Assembly (NCBI RefSeq): GCF_030542105.1 | Contig: NZ_JAUOFB010000002.1 | Coordinates: forward strand, 558,001-622,000 | Origin: Hymenobacter sp. BT730 | GTDB lineage: Bacteria; Bacteroidota; Bacteroidia; Cytophagales; Hymenobacteraceae | Length of the DNA: 64,000 bases | Reading direction: 5' to 3' | Shown here: piece by piece, positions 52,109 through 61,133 of the stretch | Layout: each line of letters starts with the position of its first letter | Numbering within the stretch: the stretch's first letter is position 1 | Translations under genes and position numbers: made by a program | The notes under the pieces: model-generated | The model's database searches: none | What the model was told of the DNA's origin: nothing | What the model saw: only the letters and a program-made list of their open reading frames with translations

Positions 52109-54223
52109 ATGAAAAAAAGATACTCTTATTACTCGTTTTTTATTTCCCTGCTGCTATTTTCAGTTTTCCCTAGAGCATTATTCGCACAGCTTGTTACCCA
52201 AGGAGAAAAGACAAATTGGTACTTCGGCAACCAGGCTGGCGTAAAATTTATTTCTGGGGTGCCAATTGCGCAGACGAATGGGGTGCTCACTTCTTACGAA
52301 GGCTGCGCTTCTGTTTCGACTCCTGCCGGCCAGTTGCTGATGTATAGCAACGGCGAGCAGGTATGGGATGCAAAGCATCAACTCATGCCGAATGGCAGCG
52401 GTTTGGGCGGGCACACTTCGGCCTCTCAGGTTGCTATGATGCTGAAGAAGCCAGGCAGCACCACCCTGTACTACATTTTTGTGGTAGACGCCATTGATAA
52501 TAATCTAGTAGGAGGTCTCCGCTATTCTATTGTAGACATGAGTCTGCGTGGGGGGCTGGGAGATGTCACGGCCACGAAAGCTGTCCGGTTGCCAACCCCA
52601 ACCCAAACGGGTAAAGTGACTGAAAAGCTGACGGCAGCCTTGCATAGCAATGGTCGGGACTATTGGATTGTGGTGCATGGTTGGCAGAACAATAGTTTTT
52701 ACAGTTTTCTATTGTCTCCCAGTGGTGTGAGTACCACACCTGTTACCAGTAACATTGGGCCTACACACCAGGGCGGCGGAAGCTTTTTCGGAGCAGCAAA
52801 TGCTGTTGGCTATATGCGCATATCTCCAGACGGCAGTCGTCTGGCCTTGGCTCAACGGGATACAGGCTTTGAATTATATAGCTTCAATAAATCTACTGGT
52901 ACAGTTTTTAACTATCAGCCGCTTACTGCCTATTCTGGTTCAAGCTATGGTGTGGAGTTCTCCCCTGATAACTCTCGGTTGTATTGTGGTGCAGGTACCA
53001 ATAGGGCAATCATGCAGTTTAACCTGTTGGCTGGATCAACAGAGGCTATTAATAGCTCGTTGCGGACTATCGCATATACTAATGCTTTTACAGGTGCCCT
53101 GCTAAGAGGACCTGATGATAAGATTTATGTCTCTGTACTTAATGACCAGGCACTTCATGTTATTAACTCTCCTAATGCCTTAGGATCTAATTGTGACTAC
53201 CGTCAGAACGCAGTGCCTCTGCTTGGGCGGCTGGCTCAGAATGGCTTGCCAAACTTTCCGAATGCTTTCATCCATCCTCTGCCAACGGTTAACTTCTTGG
53301 CGCCAGCCGTCTGTGTAGGAGCAACTACCAACTTTACCGCATCCGTAACACCCAACGTGCCTGATGCAGTAATCACTTGGAATTTTGGTGATACTGGGGC
53401 AGGTTCAACTAATACAGGGAGTGGGCAAACGGCAACACATGCCTATAGCAAAGCTGGGACTTATTCTGTTACGCTCAGCGTAACCTTACCCGATATTCAG
53501 GAGCCTATCACCGTAACCCAACAGGTAACAGTGAATTCCTTACCAACTGTTACCATAGGGCCTGCTACTCAGAAACTCTGCCAAGGAAGCCAATTAACGC
53601 TGACTACTAATGCTCAGCCAGCAGGCTCAACTTACCGCTGGCAGGATGGTTCAGCTGCTGCATCGTTTGTGGTGAAGCAGGCAGGGACCTATTCTGTAGC
53701 AGTTACTTCTCTTGAAGGCTGCTCTGCCACTACCTCGGTAGTTGTTGAAGTGGTACCAGTGCCTGTAGTAAAACTTGGAGCTGATACGGTTGCTTGCCTG
53801 GCAAAACCGGTGTTACTACGTACTAGTGCTCAACCCACGGGCACTACATTTCGCTGGCAGGATGGTACAACAGGAAGTACTTTATTAGTATCTGTAGCGG
53901 GTACTTATACTGTAACAGCAACTTCTCCCAGTGGCTGCTCTGGGCAGGATGAAATTGTAGTGCGGGAGGCAAACTGCCCATTTATCATTCCAAACATCAT
54001 TACACCAAATGGGGATAATCAGAATGACACCTTCGTGTTAAAAGGGCTAACTTCTGAACAATGGCAGGTTGAAATCTATAACCGCTGGGGGCGCCGGATA
54101 TATCAAGCCAAAAATTATGATAACCAGTGGGGGGCTACAGGCGAAGCTAATGGTGTGTACTACTACTTACTCACGCATATCTCCGGCAAACAGTACCGGG
54201 GTTGGGTAGAAGTTGTCCGGTAA
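52109..54223 (+). CDS. PKD-domain surface protein with gliding-associated C-terminal (type IX secretion, type B) domain
   Basis: 704 residues. Signal peptide (FISLLLFSVFPRALFAQ), a beta-propeller-like region (about 25-385, with SPDGSRLALAQRDTGFELYSF and SPDNSRLYCGAG), a PKD domain (about 395-475, ITWNFGDTG and HAYSKAGTYSVTLSV), two Ig-like repeats (both with TFRWQDG/TYRWQDG plus GTYSVAVTS/GTYTVTATS), and the CHU_C domain NIITPNGDNQNDTFVLKGL...WGRRIYQ near the end. The last domain targets proteins to the type IX secretion system. The gene interrupts the pse cluster on the opposite strand and is AT-richer than it. Confidence 0.92.
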   Translation: MKKRYSYYSFFISLLLFSVFPRALFAQLVTQGEKTNWYFGNQAGVKFISGVPIAQTNGVLTSYEGCASVSTPAGQLLMYSNGEQVWDAKHQLMPNGSGLGGHTSASQVAMMLKKPGSTTLYYIFVVDAIDNNLVGGLRYSIVDMSLRGGLGDVTATKAVRLPTPTQTGKVTEKLTAALHSNGRDYWIVVHGWQNNSFYSFLLSPSGVSTTPVTSNIGPTHQGGGSFFGAANAVGYMRISPDGSRLALAQRDTGFELYSFNKSTGTVFNYQPLTAYSGSSYGVEFSPDNSRLYCGAGTNRAIMQFNLLAGSTEAINSSLRTIAYTNAFTGALLRGPDDKIYVSVLNDQALHVINSPNALGSNCDYRQNAVPLLGRLAQNGLPNFPNAFIHPLPTVNFLAPAVCVGATTNFTASVTPNVPDAVITWNFGDTGAGSTNTGSGQTATHAYSKAGTYSVTLSVTLPDIQEPITVTQQVTVNSLPTVTIGPATQKLCQGSQLTLTTNAQPAGSTYRWQDGSAAASFVVKQAGTYSVAVTSLEGCSATTSVVVEVVPVPVVKLGADTVACLAKPVLLRTSAQPTGTTFRWQDGTTGSTLLVSVAGTYTVTATSPSGCSGQDEIVVREANCPFIIPNIITPNGDNQNDTFVLKGLTSEQWQVEIYNRWGRRIYQAKNYDNQWGATGEANGVYYYLLTHISGKQYRGWVEVVR

Positions 54224-54227
54224 ACTA

Positions 54228-54286
54228 GCTAGGCATAAAATAGATGAGCGGCTTCTCAAGAGCCGCTCATCTATTTTATGCCTAGC
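54228..54286. terminator. 26-bp perfect palindromic terminator overlapping the pseB stop
   Basis: Arms at 54228-54253 and 54261-54286 match perfectly over 26 bp with loop TCTCAAG. The pseB stop codon (54282-54284) is inside the right arm. It ends both convergent genes (the surface protein and pseB). Confidence 0.9.
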
Positions 54287-55307
54287 AGTCATGCGTGAAT
54301 TCTTCATCCACGTGCAGCCGGATTTCCTCCCGGATTTCCTCCACCGACAGCCAATGGTCGTTGTTGGCGGAATTGTAGTGGAAGCCAAGCGGTACGGGCT
54401 TGCCGCCGAAATGGGAGATAAACTTCTCGGTATCCCACTGCGGAGTAGCAGGCAGGATGACGTAATAACGGTCCAGCTCCACCGTGCTTAAGGCATCGGT
54501 TTCCGTAATCATTTCCTCGTGCAGCTTCTCGCCGGGGCGGATGCCTACAATTTCCTGCTTGCACTTCGGCCCAATGGCTTCCGCTACGTCCGTGATTTTA
54601 TAGGAAGGAATCTTGGGTACGAAAATCTCGCCGCCCCAGGAGTGCTCCAGCGCATACAGCACCAAATCCACACCTTCCTCCAGAGAGATGTTGAAGCGCG
54701 TCATGTCCGGGTGCGTAATAGGCAAAACTCCGTCCTTGCGGCGCTGCAGGAAAAACGGTACTACCGAGCCACGGGAGCCTATTACGTTGCCGTAACGCAC
54801 TACCGAAAAGCGCAAGTCACGTGCGCCTTTCATGTTGTTGGCGGCCACAAAGAGCTTGTCCGAGCAGAGCTTTGTGGCACCGTAGAGGTTGATAGGCGCG
54901 GCGGCTTTATCGGTACTGAGTGCTACCACTTCCTGCACACCGCAGTCCAGCGCGGCATTGATGACGTTTTCGGCGCCGAAGATATTGGTCTTGATGCACT
55001 CCATCGGGTTGTACTCGGCGGCCGGTACCTGCTTCAGGGCTGCTGCGTGCACAATAATGTCGATGCCTTCGCAGGCACGCTTCATGCGCTCCGCGTCGCG
55101 CACATCACCAATGAAATAGCGAATAGCGGGGTATTGGGCGTGCGAGAATGTCTGGGACATTTCGAACTGCTTCAGCTCGTCGCGCGAGTAAATCACTAGG
55201 CGTTTCACCTGCGGGTACTTTTCCAGTACCGTGCGAACAAACTGCTTGCCAAAAGAACCGGTGCCACCGGTTACCAGAATGGATTTATGATTGAGGTCGA
55301 GGGCCAT
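54282..55307 (-). CDS. pseB: UDP-N-acetylglucosamine 4,6-dehydratase (inverting)
   Basis: 341 residues from ATG at 55307 (MALDLNHKSILVTGGTGSFG). SDR motifs: VTGGTGSFGKQF, GDVRDAERM, HAAALKQVPAAEYNPME and the catalytic STDKAAAPINLYGATK. DKAAAP and KQVPA are PseB hallmarks. First step of CMP-pseudaminic acid synthesis. It has its own promoter box at 55353-55360. The ORF runs further upstream but that would cover the promoter. Confidence 0.95.
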   Translation of the reverse strand: MALDLNHKSILVTGGTGSFGKQFVRTVLEKYPQVKRLVIYSRDELKQFEMSQTFSHAQYPAIRYFIGDVRDAERMKRACEGIDIIVHAAALKQVPAAEYNPMECIKTNIFGAENVINAALDCGVQEVVALSTDKAAAPINLYGATKLCSDKLFVAANNMKGARDLRFSVVRYGNVIGSRGSVVPFFLQRRKDGVLPITHPDMTRFNISLEEGVDLVLYALEHSWGGEIFVPKIPSYKITDVAEAIGPKCKQEIVGIRPGEKLHEEMITETDALSTVELDRYYVILPATPQWDTEKFISHFGGKPVPLGFHYNSANNDHWLSVEEIREEIRLHVDEEFTHDC

Positions 55308-55352
55308 GCGAGGAAAACAAGGCCGGCAAACGGGCCGGCCGGGTAAGGAGGG

Positions 55353-55390
55353 CAAAAGTAGGCATTCCGGGACGAGCTTGCGTACTTTTG
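55353..55390. promoter_or_regulatory. Divergent promoter boxes for pseB and the FkbH gene
   Basis: TACTTTTG is present on the minus strand at 55353-55360 (46 bp before the pseB ATG) and on the plus strand at 55383-55390 (145 bp before the FkbH ATG). The two -7 boxes are identical. Confidence 0.55.
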
Positions 55391-55392
55391 TG

Positions 55393-55413
55393 CGCCGGAC
55401 TTATCGTCCGGCG
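55393..55413 (+). other. Hairpin in the 5' leader of the FkbH-type gene
   Basis: CGCCGGAC / GTCCGGCG, a perfect 8-bp stem with loop TTATC, directly after the -7 box. It would sit at the very 5' end of the mRNA and may stabilise it. Confidence 0.5.
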
Positions 55414-55534
55414 TTTGTAAAGGGACTGACGCTGTTTGAAGTTCTCCTTTTGGGAGGTTTTCCGATCAGGATAGAACTTTCGCCAGCGCAGAATGCCCGT
55501 CGGTTATCTGTTTCTACTGCAATCTGCTTTTTGT

Positions 55535-57352
55535 ATGCCCGAACCCGTCAAAGTCGTTATCTGGGATCTGGACGATACGTTCTGGCGCGGCACCCTTTCT
55601 GAAGGGGCCATTGAAGCCTTAGAAGAAAACCTGGACCTAGTGCGGGATACGGTGGCCCGGGGCATCGTGCATACTATCGTTTCCAAAAATGACTTCGCAG
55701 CAGCGGAAGCGAAACTCATCGAGCTGGGTATTCGCGACATGTTCGTGTTTCCGCAAATCAGCTGGCAACCCAAAGGCCCTATTATCAAGCGGCTACTGGA
55801 GCAGATGCAACTTCGGGCCCCCAACGCGCTGTTTCTCGATGATAACCCCATTAATCGGGCCGAAGCGCAGTTTTATAATCCCGAACTGCAGGTAGCCGAC
55901 CCCGCCGACCTGGCCACGCTGGCCCCGCTGCTACGCGCCAGCGGCAAACCCGACCCCGGCCTCTCACGCCTGGAGCAATACAAATTGCTGGAGCGCCAGC
56001 AGCAAGCCCGCTCTACTTATCAGGATAATCTGGCTTTTCTGCGCGATTCGCAGGTGCGCATCCATTTCCGGAAAGGCGAGGCCGTTCTGCCGGACCTCGA
56101 CCGGATTGAGGAGTTAATTAACCGCTCCAACCAGCTCAATTTTACCAAGCGTCGCGTCAAAAAAGAGGAGTTGCAAGCCAGTTTTCAGGATGCCAACCGC
56201 CGCTGGGGCACCGTGTGCGTGCAGGACCGTTTCGGCGACTACGGCCTTGTAGGCGTGTACTGTCTGAATCTGTCTGACTATACACTGGAGCAACTGGTAT
56301 TTTCCTGCCGCATCCTGCATTTGGGTGTAGAGCAGTTCACATACGCATCTTTGGGCTTCCCCCAACTGGAAGTGCAGGGCGAAGTAGCCACCGAACTCAA
56401 CCAAACCGACCGGCCCGACTGGATAACCCTGGAAGCCGACGAATCTGCCGCCACCCCACTTAGTTCAGAAAATGCGGTAACCAAGAAGCTGCGCGTCTTA
56501 CTGAAAGGCGGCTGCGACCTGGGGCAGCTCACCCCGTTTTTGCAGGCTTTTGATCTGGCAGTAGAAGAGGAGTTCAACTACGTGAATGAGAATCAGATTC
56601 CGGTTCACGTAGAACATACCGCCCTGCTAAAAGGTGGCCGCGAATGGCCCGAAACGGAGCATAAGCGCCTGGCCGCTAGTCTCCCGTTTCTAGGCGAAGA
56701 AGCTTTCCAGACCAAACTCTGGAACGAAGCCTATGACGTGCTGGTGTATAGCCCCCTGATGGACTACACCCAGGATTTATACCGCGAAAAGTCAACCGGT
56801 CACCTAATTCCTTTCGGCGGCTACAACAACTTAATTGCAGCTGACCGGGCCACCCAGGCGGCAAAGTTTGCCAAACGTCGTTTCCGGGGAATGGACGAAG
56901 CGTTCTTACAGCGTTTCCAGCAGGAATTCACCTTCGAAGGTCAGCTCAGCCCCGAGGGTTTTACGGCCAACCTGCGCTGGCTGCGGGCCCAAGTGCCAGC
57001 GCACGTACCCATTTTCTTTCTCAACGGCGCCGAAATAGAAGTGCCTGGCTCGGGTGAAACAGGCGCCAAAGCGCGCCACGTACTAATGAATCAGGCCTTG
57101 GCTGATTTTGCAGCTCAGGCCTATAATTGTTTTGTGCTCGACGTCCGGGATTTTGTGCACACACCTGCCGATGTCACCAACAACCTACGCCACTACCAGC
57201 GCCAGCACTACCGCACACTGGCCCAACGCGTGGCAGAGGCCATTGGCCAATGGCACGGCCGCCAGTTGGAGCACTCTAGCTGGGTAGATCTAAAAGCGCG
57301 GGCCGTAAGTTTGGTGCCCGCCAAATTGCGTGGCTTGTGGCAGAAGCTTTAG
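55535..57352 (+). CDS. HAD-IIIC phosphatase / FkbH-type multidomain protein
   Basis: 605 residues from ATG at 55535 (MPEPVKVVIWDLDDTFWRGTL). HAD domain about 1-130 with DLDDT motif and FLDDNPINRAEA; a GNAT-like FkbH region about 150-280 (IEELINRSNQLNFTKRR, FGDYGLVGVY); and a C-terminal domain about 315-590 with SGNH-like features (VLLKGGCDLGQL, IFFLNGAEIE). FkbH proteins load glyceryl-type units onto carrier proteins, and related proteins take part in surface glycan modification. Role here unknown; closeness to pse genes suggests glycan work. Confidence 0.82.
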   Translation: MPEPVKVVIWDLDDTFWRGTLSEGAIEALEENLDLVRDTVARGIVHTIVSKNDFAAAEAKLIELGIRDMFVFPQISWQPKGPIIKRLLEQMQLRAPNALFLDDNPINRAEAQFYNPELQVADPADLATLAPLLRASGKPDPGLSRLEQYKLLERQQQARSTYQDNLAFLRDSQVRIHFRKGEAVLPDLDRIEELINRSNQLNFTKRRVKKEELQASFQDANRRWGTVCVQDRFGDYGLVGVYCLNLSDYTLEQLVFSCRILHLGVEQFTYASLGFPQLEVQGEVATELNQTDRPDWITLEADESAATPLSSENAVTKKLRVLLKGGCDLGQLTPFLQAFDLAVEEEFNYVNENQIPVHVEHTALLKGGREWPETEHKRLAASLPFLGEEAFQTKLWNEAYDVLVYSPLMDYTQDLYREKSTGHLIPFGGYNNLIAADRATQAAKFAKRRFRGMDEAFLQRFQQEFTFEGQLSPEGFTANLRWLRAQVPAHVPIFFLNGAEIEVPGSGETGAKARHVLMNQALADFAAQAYNCFVLDVRDFVHTPADVTNNLRHYQRQHYRTLAQRVAEAIGQWHGRQLEHSSWVDLKARAVSLVPAKLRGLWQKL

Positions 57353-57415
57353 CACAAGTCTGTCTGCTCAACAGAATGCTCAAAAAAACTATTCTACCAC
57401 CCAATCAAAATTATT

Positions 57416-57503
57416 TGTCATCCTGAGCTTGTAAAGGACCTTATCATGTTGTGACAAGAGCCGTGTTAGCGTGACAAGGTCCTTCGCTTTGCTCAGGATG
57501 ACA
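57416..57503. repeat. Interspersed palindromic repeat, copy 3
   Basis: 88 bp bounded by TGTCATCCTGAGC and GCTCAGGATGACA with inner AAAGGACCTT / AAGGTCCTTCGC. Centre differs from the other copies. Lies between two convergent genes. Confidence 0.85.
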
Positions 57504-57545
57504 CAAGTAGGAGAAGTCCGGAGTAAGGGAAAGGCTGGCGCAGGC

Positions 57546-58868
57546 TTAAGCTGACAGTGGCGCTTTAATCAGTTTGGCCAGTTGCTTGGTAAGGGCCCGG
57601 CGGGAGTAGCCGGCATGGGTAAGCTTGGGCAAATCGAGGCTGGAATTGGCGCGCCACAGCTCGCAGAGGTTGGTCAGGTAATCCAGCATAGCACCGTAGG
57701 CATCATAGGGCAACACGCGGCCAGCCCCGCATTCATCCAGCAGGTGGGCCGCATCAGAGTCGCAGGGGCCGATGCAGATAATGGGCTTGTTGGCAGCCAG
57801 GTACTCGAATACTTTGCCAGGTAAAATTCCCAGATTATGCGGCACATCAGGAATAGCCATCAGTAGCACCGTACTGCGCAGCAAATAGCTAACGGACTCA
57901 TCATGCGGCACAAATGGAATTAACTCGGTGAGCTCAGTGAGGTCGTTTTCCTCCAGCTGCCGGCGCACCCCATCCGATACTTTTCCTACAAAACGCAGGC
58001 GCAGCGGCACATCCGGGTTCTGGCGGGCGCACTCGGCCACCGCACTCAGGAACAGCTCTATGTGGTACGTCTCGGAAATGGTGCCGGTGTGGGTGATGAG
58101 CAGCGTATCGGCGGGTGGGGTGGAGGGCTCCCGGAAGTCACTTTCATCGTAGCCGTTGGGCAGCACATGAAATTTCTCGCTGGAAAGGCTAGATGACTTG
58201 CCCAGAAACAGGCGCTTGGTGTCAGGGCTGGTTACTAGTACAGCATCGGCCTGCTCCAGCACCTGGCGCTCGTAGCGGGCATCCAGCCAGCGGGCCAGAG
58301 GCGTTTGGTTGAGCTCATGATGGTAGTAGATGTCCGTCCATGGGTCGCGCAAATCGGCCAGCCAGCGTAGGTTGTAACGCTTTTTAAGCTCCAGGCCGAT
58401 GAGCTGGGTAGAGTGAGGCGGGCTGCTTGTGAGTACGGCATCAAACTTCTCGCCCTTGGCATACAATTCTTCCACGGCGCGCAGCACGTGGCGGTTCCAG
58501 CCCCGGCGCGGGTCCGGGATGAAGATGTTGCCGCGCACAAACTTGAAAAACCGCTGCGTGAGGCTGGTTTTGCTTTCATTGGCGAAGCCACCGTATGGAA
58601 TCTGCTGGCGGCCGGTGAGTTTTTTGTAGCTGCCAAACGGCTCCGAGGTATCGGTGCGCAGCACGCGGACGGAAGGAGGGATATCCGCCGCCAACGACAA
58701 ATCCAGCACCGGATAGGCACCTTTTTCGGGGTCTACGGTTATCACGGTAGGCTCCACGCCGAAGGACGGCAGGTGCTTCACAAACTTCAGGCTGCGCTGC
58801 ACGCCAGCGCCGCCGGAGGGCGGCCAGTAATAGGTAATCACAAGCAGGCGCAGCGTAGACACGGGCAA
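57546..58868 (-). CDS. Family 4 glycosyltransferase
   Basis: 440 residues with a GT-B fold. N-terminus LRLLVITYYWPPSGGAGVQRSLKF, then LTSSPPHSTQLIGLELKKRY, DLRDPWTDIYYH and, in the donor-binding half, FHVLPNGYDESDF, LLITHTGTISETYHIELFL and GILPGKVFEYLAANKPIICIGP. It would transfer a sugar from a nucleotide donor to a surface glycan or lipid. It stands alone, divergent from ffh. Substrates unknown. Confidence 0.9.
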   Translation of the reverse strand: MPVSTLRLLVITYYWPPSGGAGVQRSLKFVKHLPSFGVEPTVITVDPEKGAYPVLDLSLAADIPPSVRVLRTDTSEPFGSYKKLTGRQQIPYGGFANESKTSLTQRFFKFVRGNIFIPDPRRGWNRHVLRAVEELYAKGEKFDAVLTSSPPHSTQLIGLELKKRYNLRWLADLRDPWTDIYYHHELNQTPLARWLDARYERQVLEQADAVLVTSPDTKRLFLGKSSSLSSEKFHVLPNGYDESDFREPSTPPADTLLITHTGTISETYHIELFLSAVAECARQNPDVPLRLRFVGKVSDGVRRQLEENDLTELTELIPFVPHDESVSYLLRSTVLLMAIPDVPHNLGILPGKVFEYLAANKPIICIGPCDSDAAHLLDECGAGRVLPYDAYGAMLDYLTNLCELWRANSSLDLPKLTHAGYSRRALTKQLAKLIKAPLSA

Positions 58869-59007
58869 TGGAAAGCAAAGGTGAAGCCGCGAAGGTAAGC
58901 AGTAGTCGGCTTTCGGGGTTTTCTGGTTATTTTTGGGAAAAATTGGCCGATGCGGAGTATTTCTTCGAAATCAGCAGCAGTAGAAATCAGCGCAAATCCG
59001 CTATTCA

Positions 59008-60363
59008 ATGTTCGATAACCTCAGTACCAAATTAGATAAGGCCTTCAAAACGCTGAAAGGCCAGGGCAGCATCACCGAAATCAACGTAGCCGCCACGGTG
59101 AAGGAAATCCGCCGGGCGCTGGTGGATGCCGACGTGAACTACAAGGTGGCCAAAGACGTCACCGATAAGATTAAGGAAGAGGCCATGGGCCGCGACGTGC
59201 TCATCAGCGTGTCGCCGGGTCAGCTGCTGACCAAAATCGTGTACGATGAGCTGACCCAGCTCATGGGCGGCGAAAAGCAGGATATCGTTATCAAAGGCGA
59301 CCCGGCCGTGGTGCTGTTGTCGGGTCTGCAGGGCTCGGGTAAAACCACCTTCGCCGGCAAGCTGGCTAGCTTCATCAAAAAGCAGAACCGCACGGTGCTG
59401 CTGGTGGCCGCTGACGTGTACCGCCCCGCCGCTATTGACCAGCTGAAAGTGCTGGGCGAGCAGATTGGCGTGGAAGTATATTCCGAAGTAGAAAACAAAA
59501 ACCCCGTTCAGATTGCGCAAAACGCCATTGAGTTTGCCAAGAAGAACAACAAGAAAGTAGTCATCATTGATACCGCCGGCCGCCTGGCCGTGGACGAGCA
59601 GATGATGCGTGAGATTGAGGCCGTAAAGCGCGCCATCAACCCCTCGGAAACCCTGTTCGTGGTAGATTCCATGACGGGTCAGGACGCCGTAAACACGGCC
59701 AAGACCTTCAACGACCGGCTCAACTTCGACGGCGTGGTCCTCACCAAGCTCGACGGTGACTCCCGCGGTGGTGCGGCCCTGTCTATCCGTGCGGTAGTGG
59801 AGAAGCCCATCAAGTTCATCTCTACGGGTGAAAAGATGGAGGCGCTGGACATGTTCTACCCCGACCGGATGGCCCAGCGTATTCTGGGCATGGGCGACGT
59901 TATTTCGCTGGTAGAGCGCGCCCAGCAGCAGTTCGATGAGGAAGAAGCCAAGCGCATCAACCAGAAGATCCGCAAAAACCAGTTCAACTTCGATGACTTC
60001 CTCTCCCAGCTGGAGCAGATCAAGAAGATGGGCAACCTGAAGGATCTGGTGGGCATGATTCCCGGCATGAGCAAGGCCATCAAAGAAGTGGATATCGATG
60101 ATGATGCCTTCAAGCCGATTGAGGCCATTATTAAGAGCATGACCCCACAGGAGCGCGCCCAGCCCGAATTGCTGAACGGCTCGCGCCGCCGCCGCCTGGC
60201 CAAAGGCTCCGGCACCGATATTCAGCAGGTAAATAACCTGATGAAGCAGTTTGAGGACATGCGCAAAGTGATGCGCACCATGAACAAAATGAGCCAGAGC
60301 AAAGGCGGCATGCTGCAAATGGCCCGCATGATGGGCATGCGCGGTGGCGGAGGCATGCGCTAA
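59008..60363 (+). CDS. ffh: Signal recognition particle protein Ffh
   Basis: 451 residues: N domain (MFDNLSTKLDKAFKTLKGQG), G domain with GLQGSGKTTFAGKLA, DTAGRLAVDEQMM, TKLDGDSRGGAALS and FISTGEKMEALD, and a Met-rich M domain ending MARMMGMRGGGGMR. It binds the SRP RNA (15811-15906) and signal sequences of nascent membrane proteins. Full length. A long antisense ORF in the same place is a composition artefact. Confidence 0.97.
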   Translation: MFDNLSTKLDKAFKTLKGQGSITEINVAATVKEIRRALVDADVNYKVAKDVTDKIKEEAMGRDVLISVSPGQLLTKIVYDELTQLMGGEKQDIVIKGDPAVVLLSGLQGSGKTTFAGKLASFIKKQNRTVLLVAADVYRPAAIDQLKVLGEQIGVEVYSEVENKNPVQIAQNAIEFAKKNNKKVVIIDTAGRLAVDEQMMREIEAVKRAINPSETLFVVDSMTGQDAVNTAKTFNDRLNFDGVVLTKLDGDSRGGAALSIRAVVEKPIKFISTGEKMEALDMFYPDRMAQRILGMGDVISLVERAQQQFDEEEAKRINQKIRKNQFNFDDFLSQLEQIKKMGNLKDLVGMIPGMSKAIKEVDIDDDAFKPIEAIIKSMTPQERAQPELLNGSRRRRLAKGSGTDIQQVNNLMKQFEDMRKVMRTMNKMSQSKGGMLQMARMMGMRGGGGMR

Positions 60364-60388
60364 GCGCCTTTCCTATCGTACAAAAAAA

Positions 60389-60418
60389 GCCCGAACGAGG
60401 AATCGTTCGGGCTTTTTT
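60389..60418 (+). terminator. Intrinsic terminator after ffh
   Basis: A perfect 10-bp stem GCCCGAACGA / TCGTTCGGGC with loop GGAA, followed by six T. The A-run on the left allows use by the convergent gene too. Confidence 0.92.
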
Positions 60419-60432
60419 ATGGCTTAAGGAGC

Positions 60433-60909
60433 TTAGTACTCCGTTTTGCCAGTGTTTTGCTCCCAGGCCCGGAAGCCCGCCAGTGCTTCTTCGCGAAGTA
60501 GCTGCTGCATCGGAATCTGGCGGTCGGGGAGGGGCTTCTCGATTTCGTCGTAGATAAACTGGTCATCGAAGCCAATGGCGGCGGCATCCTGCTTGGTATT
60601 GCCGTAGAACACGCGGCGCGGGCGGGCCCAGTAAATAGCGCCCAGGCACATGGGGCACGGCTCGCAGGAAGTGTACAGGTCGCAGTCGTCGAGTTGGAAG
60701 GTGCCCAGCGTGGTGCAGGCTTTCCGGATGGCGTCAACCTCGGCGTGGCAGGTAGGGTCGTTGGTACTGGTAACCTGGTTGAAGCCCCGGGCGATAATCT
60801 GGCCGTCTTTCACAATGACTGCCCCAAATGGGCCACCAAAGCCGGCTTGCATCTTCTCTACTGAGAGGCGAATGGCCTCCCGCATAAACTCAGGATTGGG
60901 GTCTTGCAT
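60433..60909 (-). CDS. Nucleoside deaminase family protein, probably guanine deaminase
   Basis: 158 residues with the zinc motifs HAEVDAIRKA and CEPCPMCLGAIYW, and the C-terminal NTGKTEY. Size and the FGAVIVKDGQIIARGFNQV start fit B. subtilis GuaD-type guanine deaminase; the tRNA adenosine deaminase TadA is similar but usually has other C-terminal features. It hydrolyses guanine to xanthine if the GuaD call is right. Confidence 0.87.
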   Translation of the reverse strand: MQDPNPEFMREAIRLSVEKMQAGFGGPFGAVIVKDGQIIARGFNQVTSTNDPTCHAEVDAIRKACTTLGTFQLDDCDLYTSCEPCPMCLGAIYWARPRRVFYGNTKQDAAAIGFDDQFIYDEIEKPLPDRQIPMQQLLREEALAGFRAWEQNTGKTEY

Positions 60910-61087
60910 GATCTTACTTATTAAGGGTGCAAGGTAGCCAAGGTTGGGGTAAGGAGGAATTGAAAGTGCTTTACCAGCGAAGTGCCTGAAATTTATTTTA
61001 ATAATTTTTTAGCCACAGTCAGAGTGGCATCGAAATTGCTATTTGTGTTTTGAAAGAATAGTTTTTTAGGTGTTTTGGTTGTGGAAA

Positions 61088-61118
61088 AGGGAGCGGCTAT
61101 TAGCTGCTCCTTTTTTAT
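61088..61118. terminator. Intrinsic terminator between two minus-strand genes
   Basis: GGAGCGGC / GCTGCTCC (one G-U pair), loop TATTA, flanked by A-run and T-run. It ends the gene at 61134-61517. Confidence 0.75.
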
Positions 61119-61133
61119 TTTCCAAAAATAACC

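Noticed and set aside
54519..55199. 226-codon plus-strand ORF opposite pseB
   Set aside because: Shadow of pseB; no motif and no start context.
59032..60318. 428-codon ORF on the minus strand opposite ffh
   Set aside because: It lies wholly inside ffh, which has every family motif; the opposite frame is open because of high GC and the codon pattern, and the His/Leu-rich translation has no recognisable domain.
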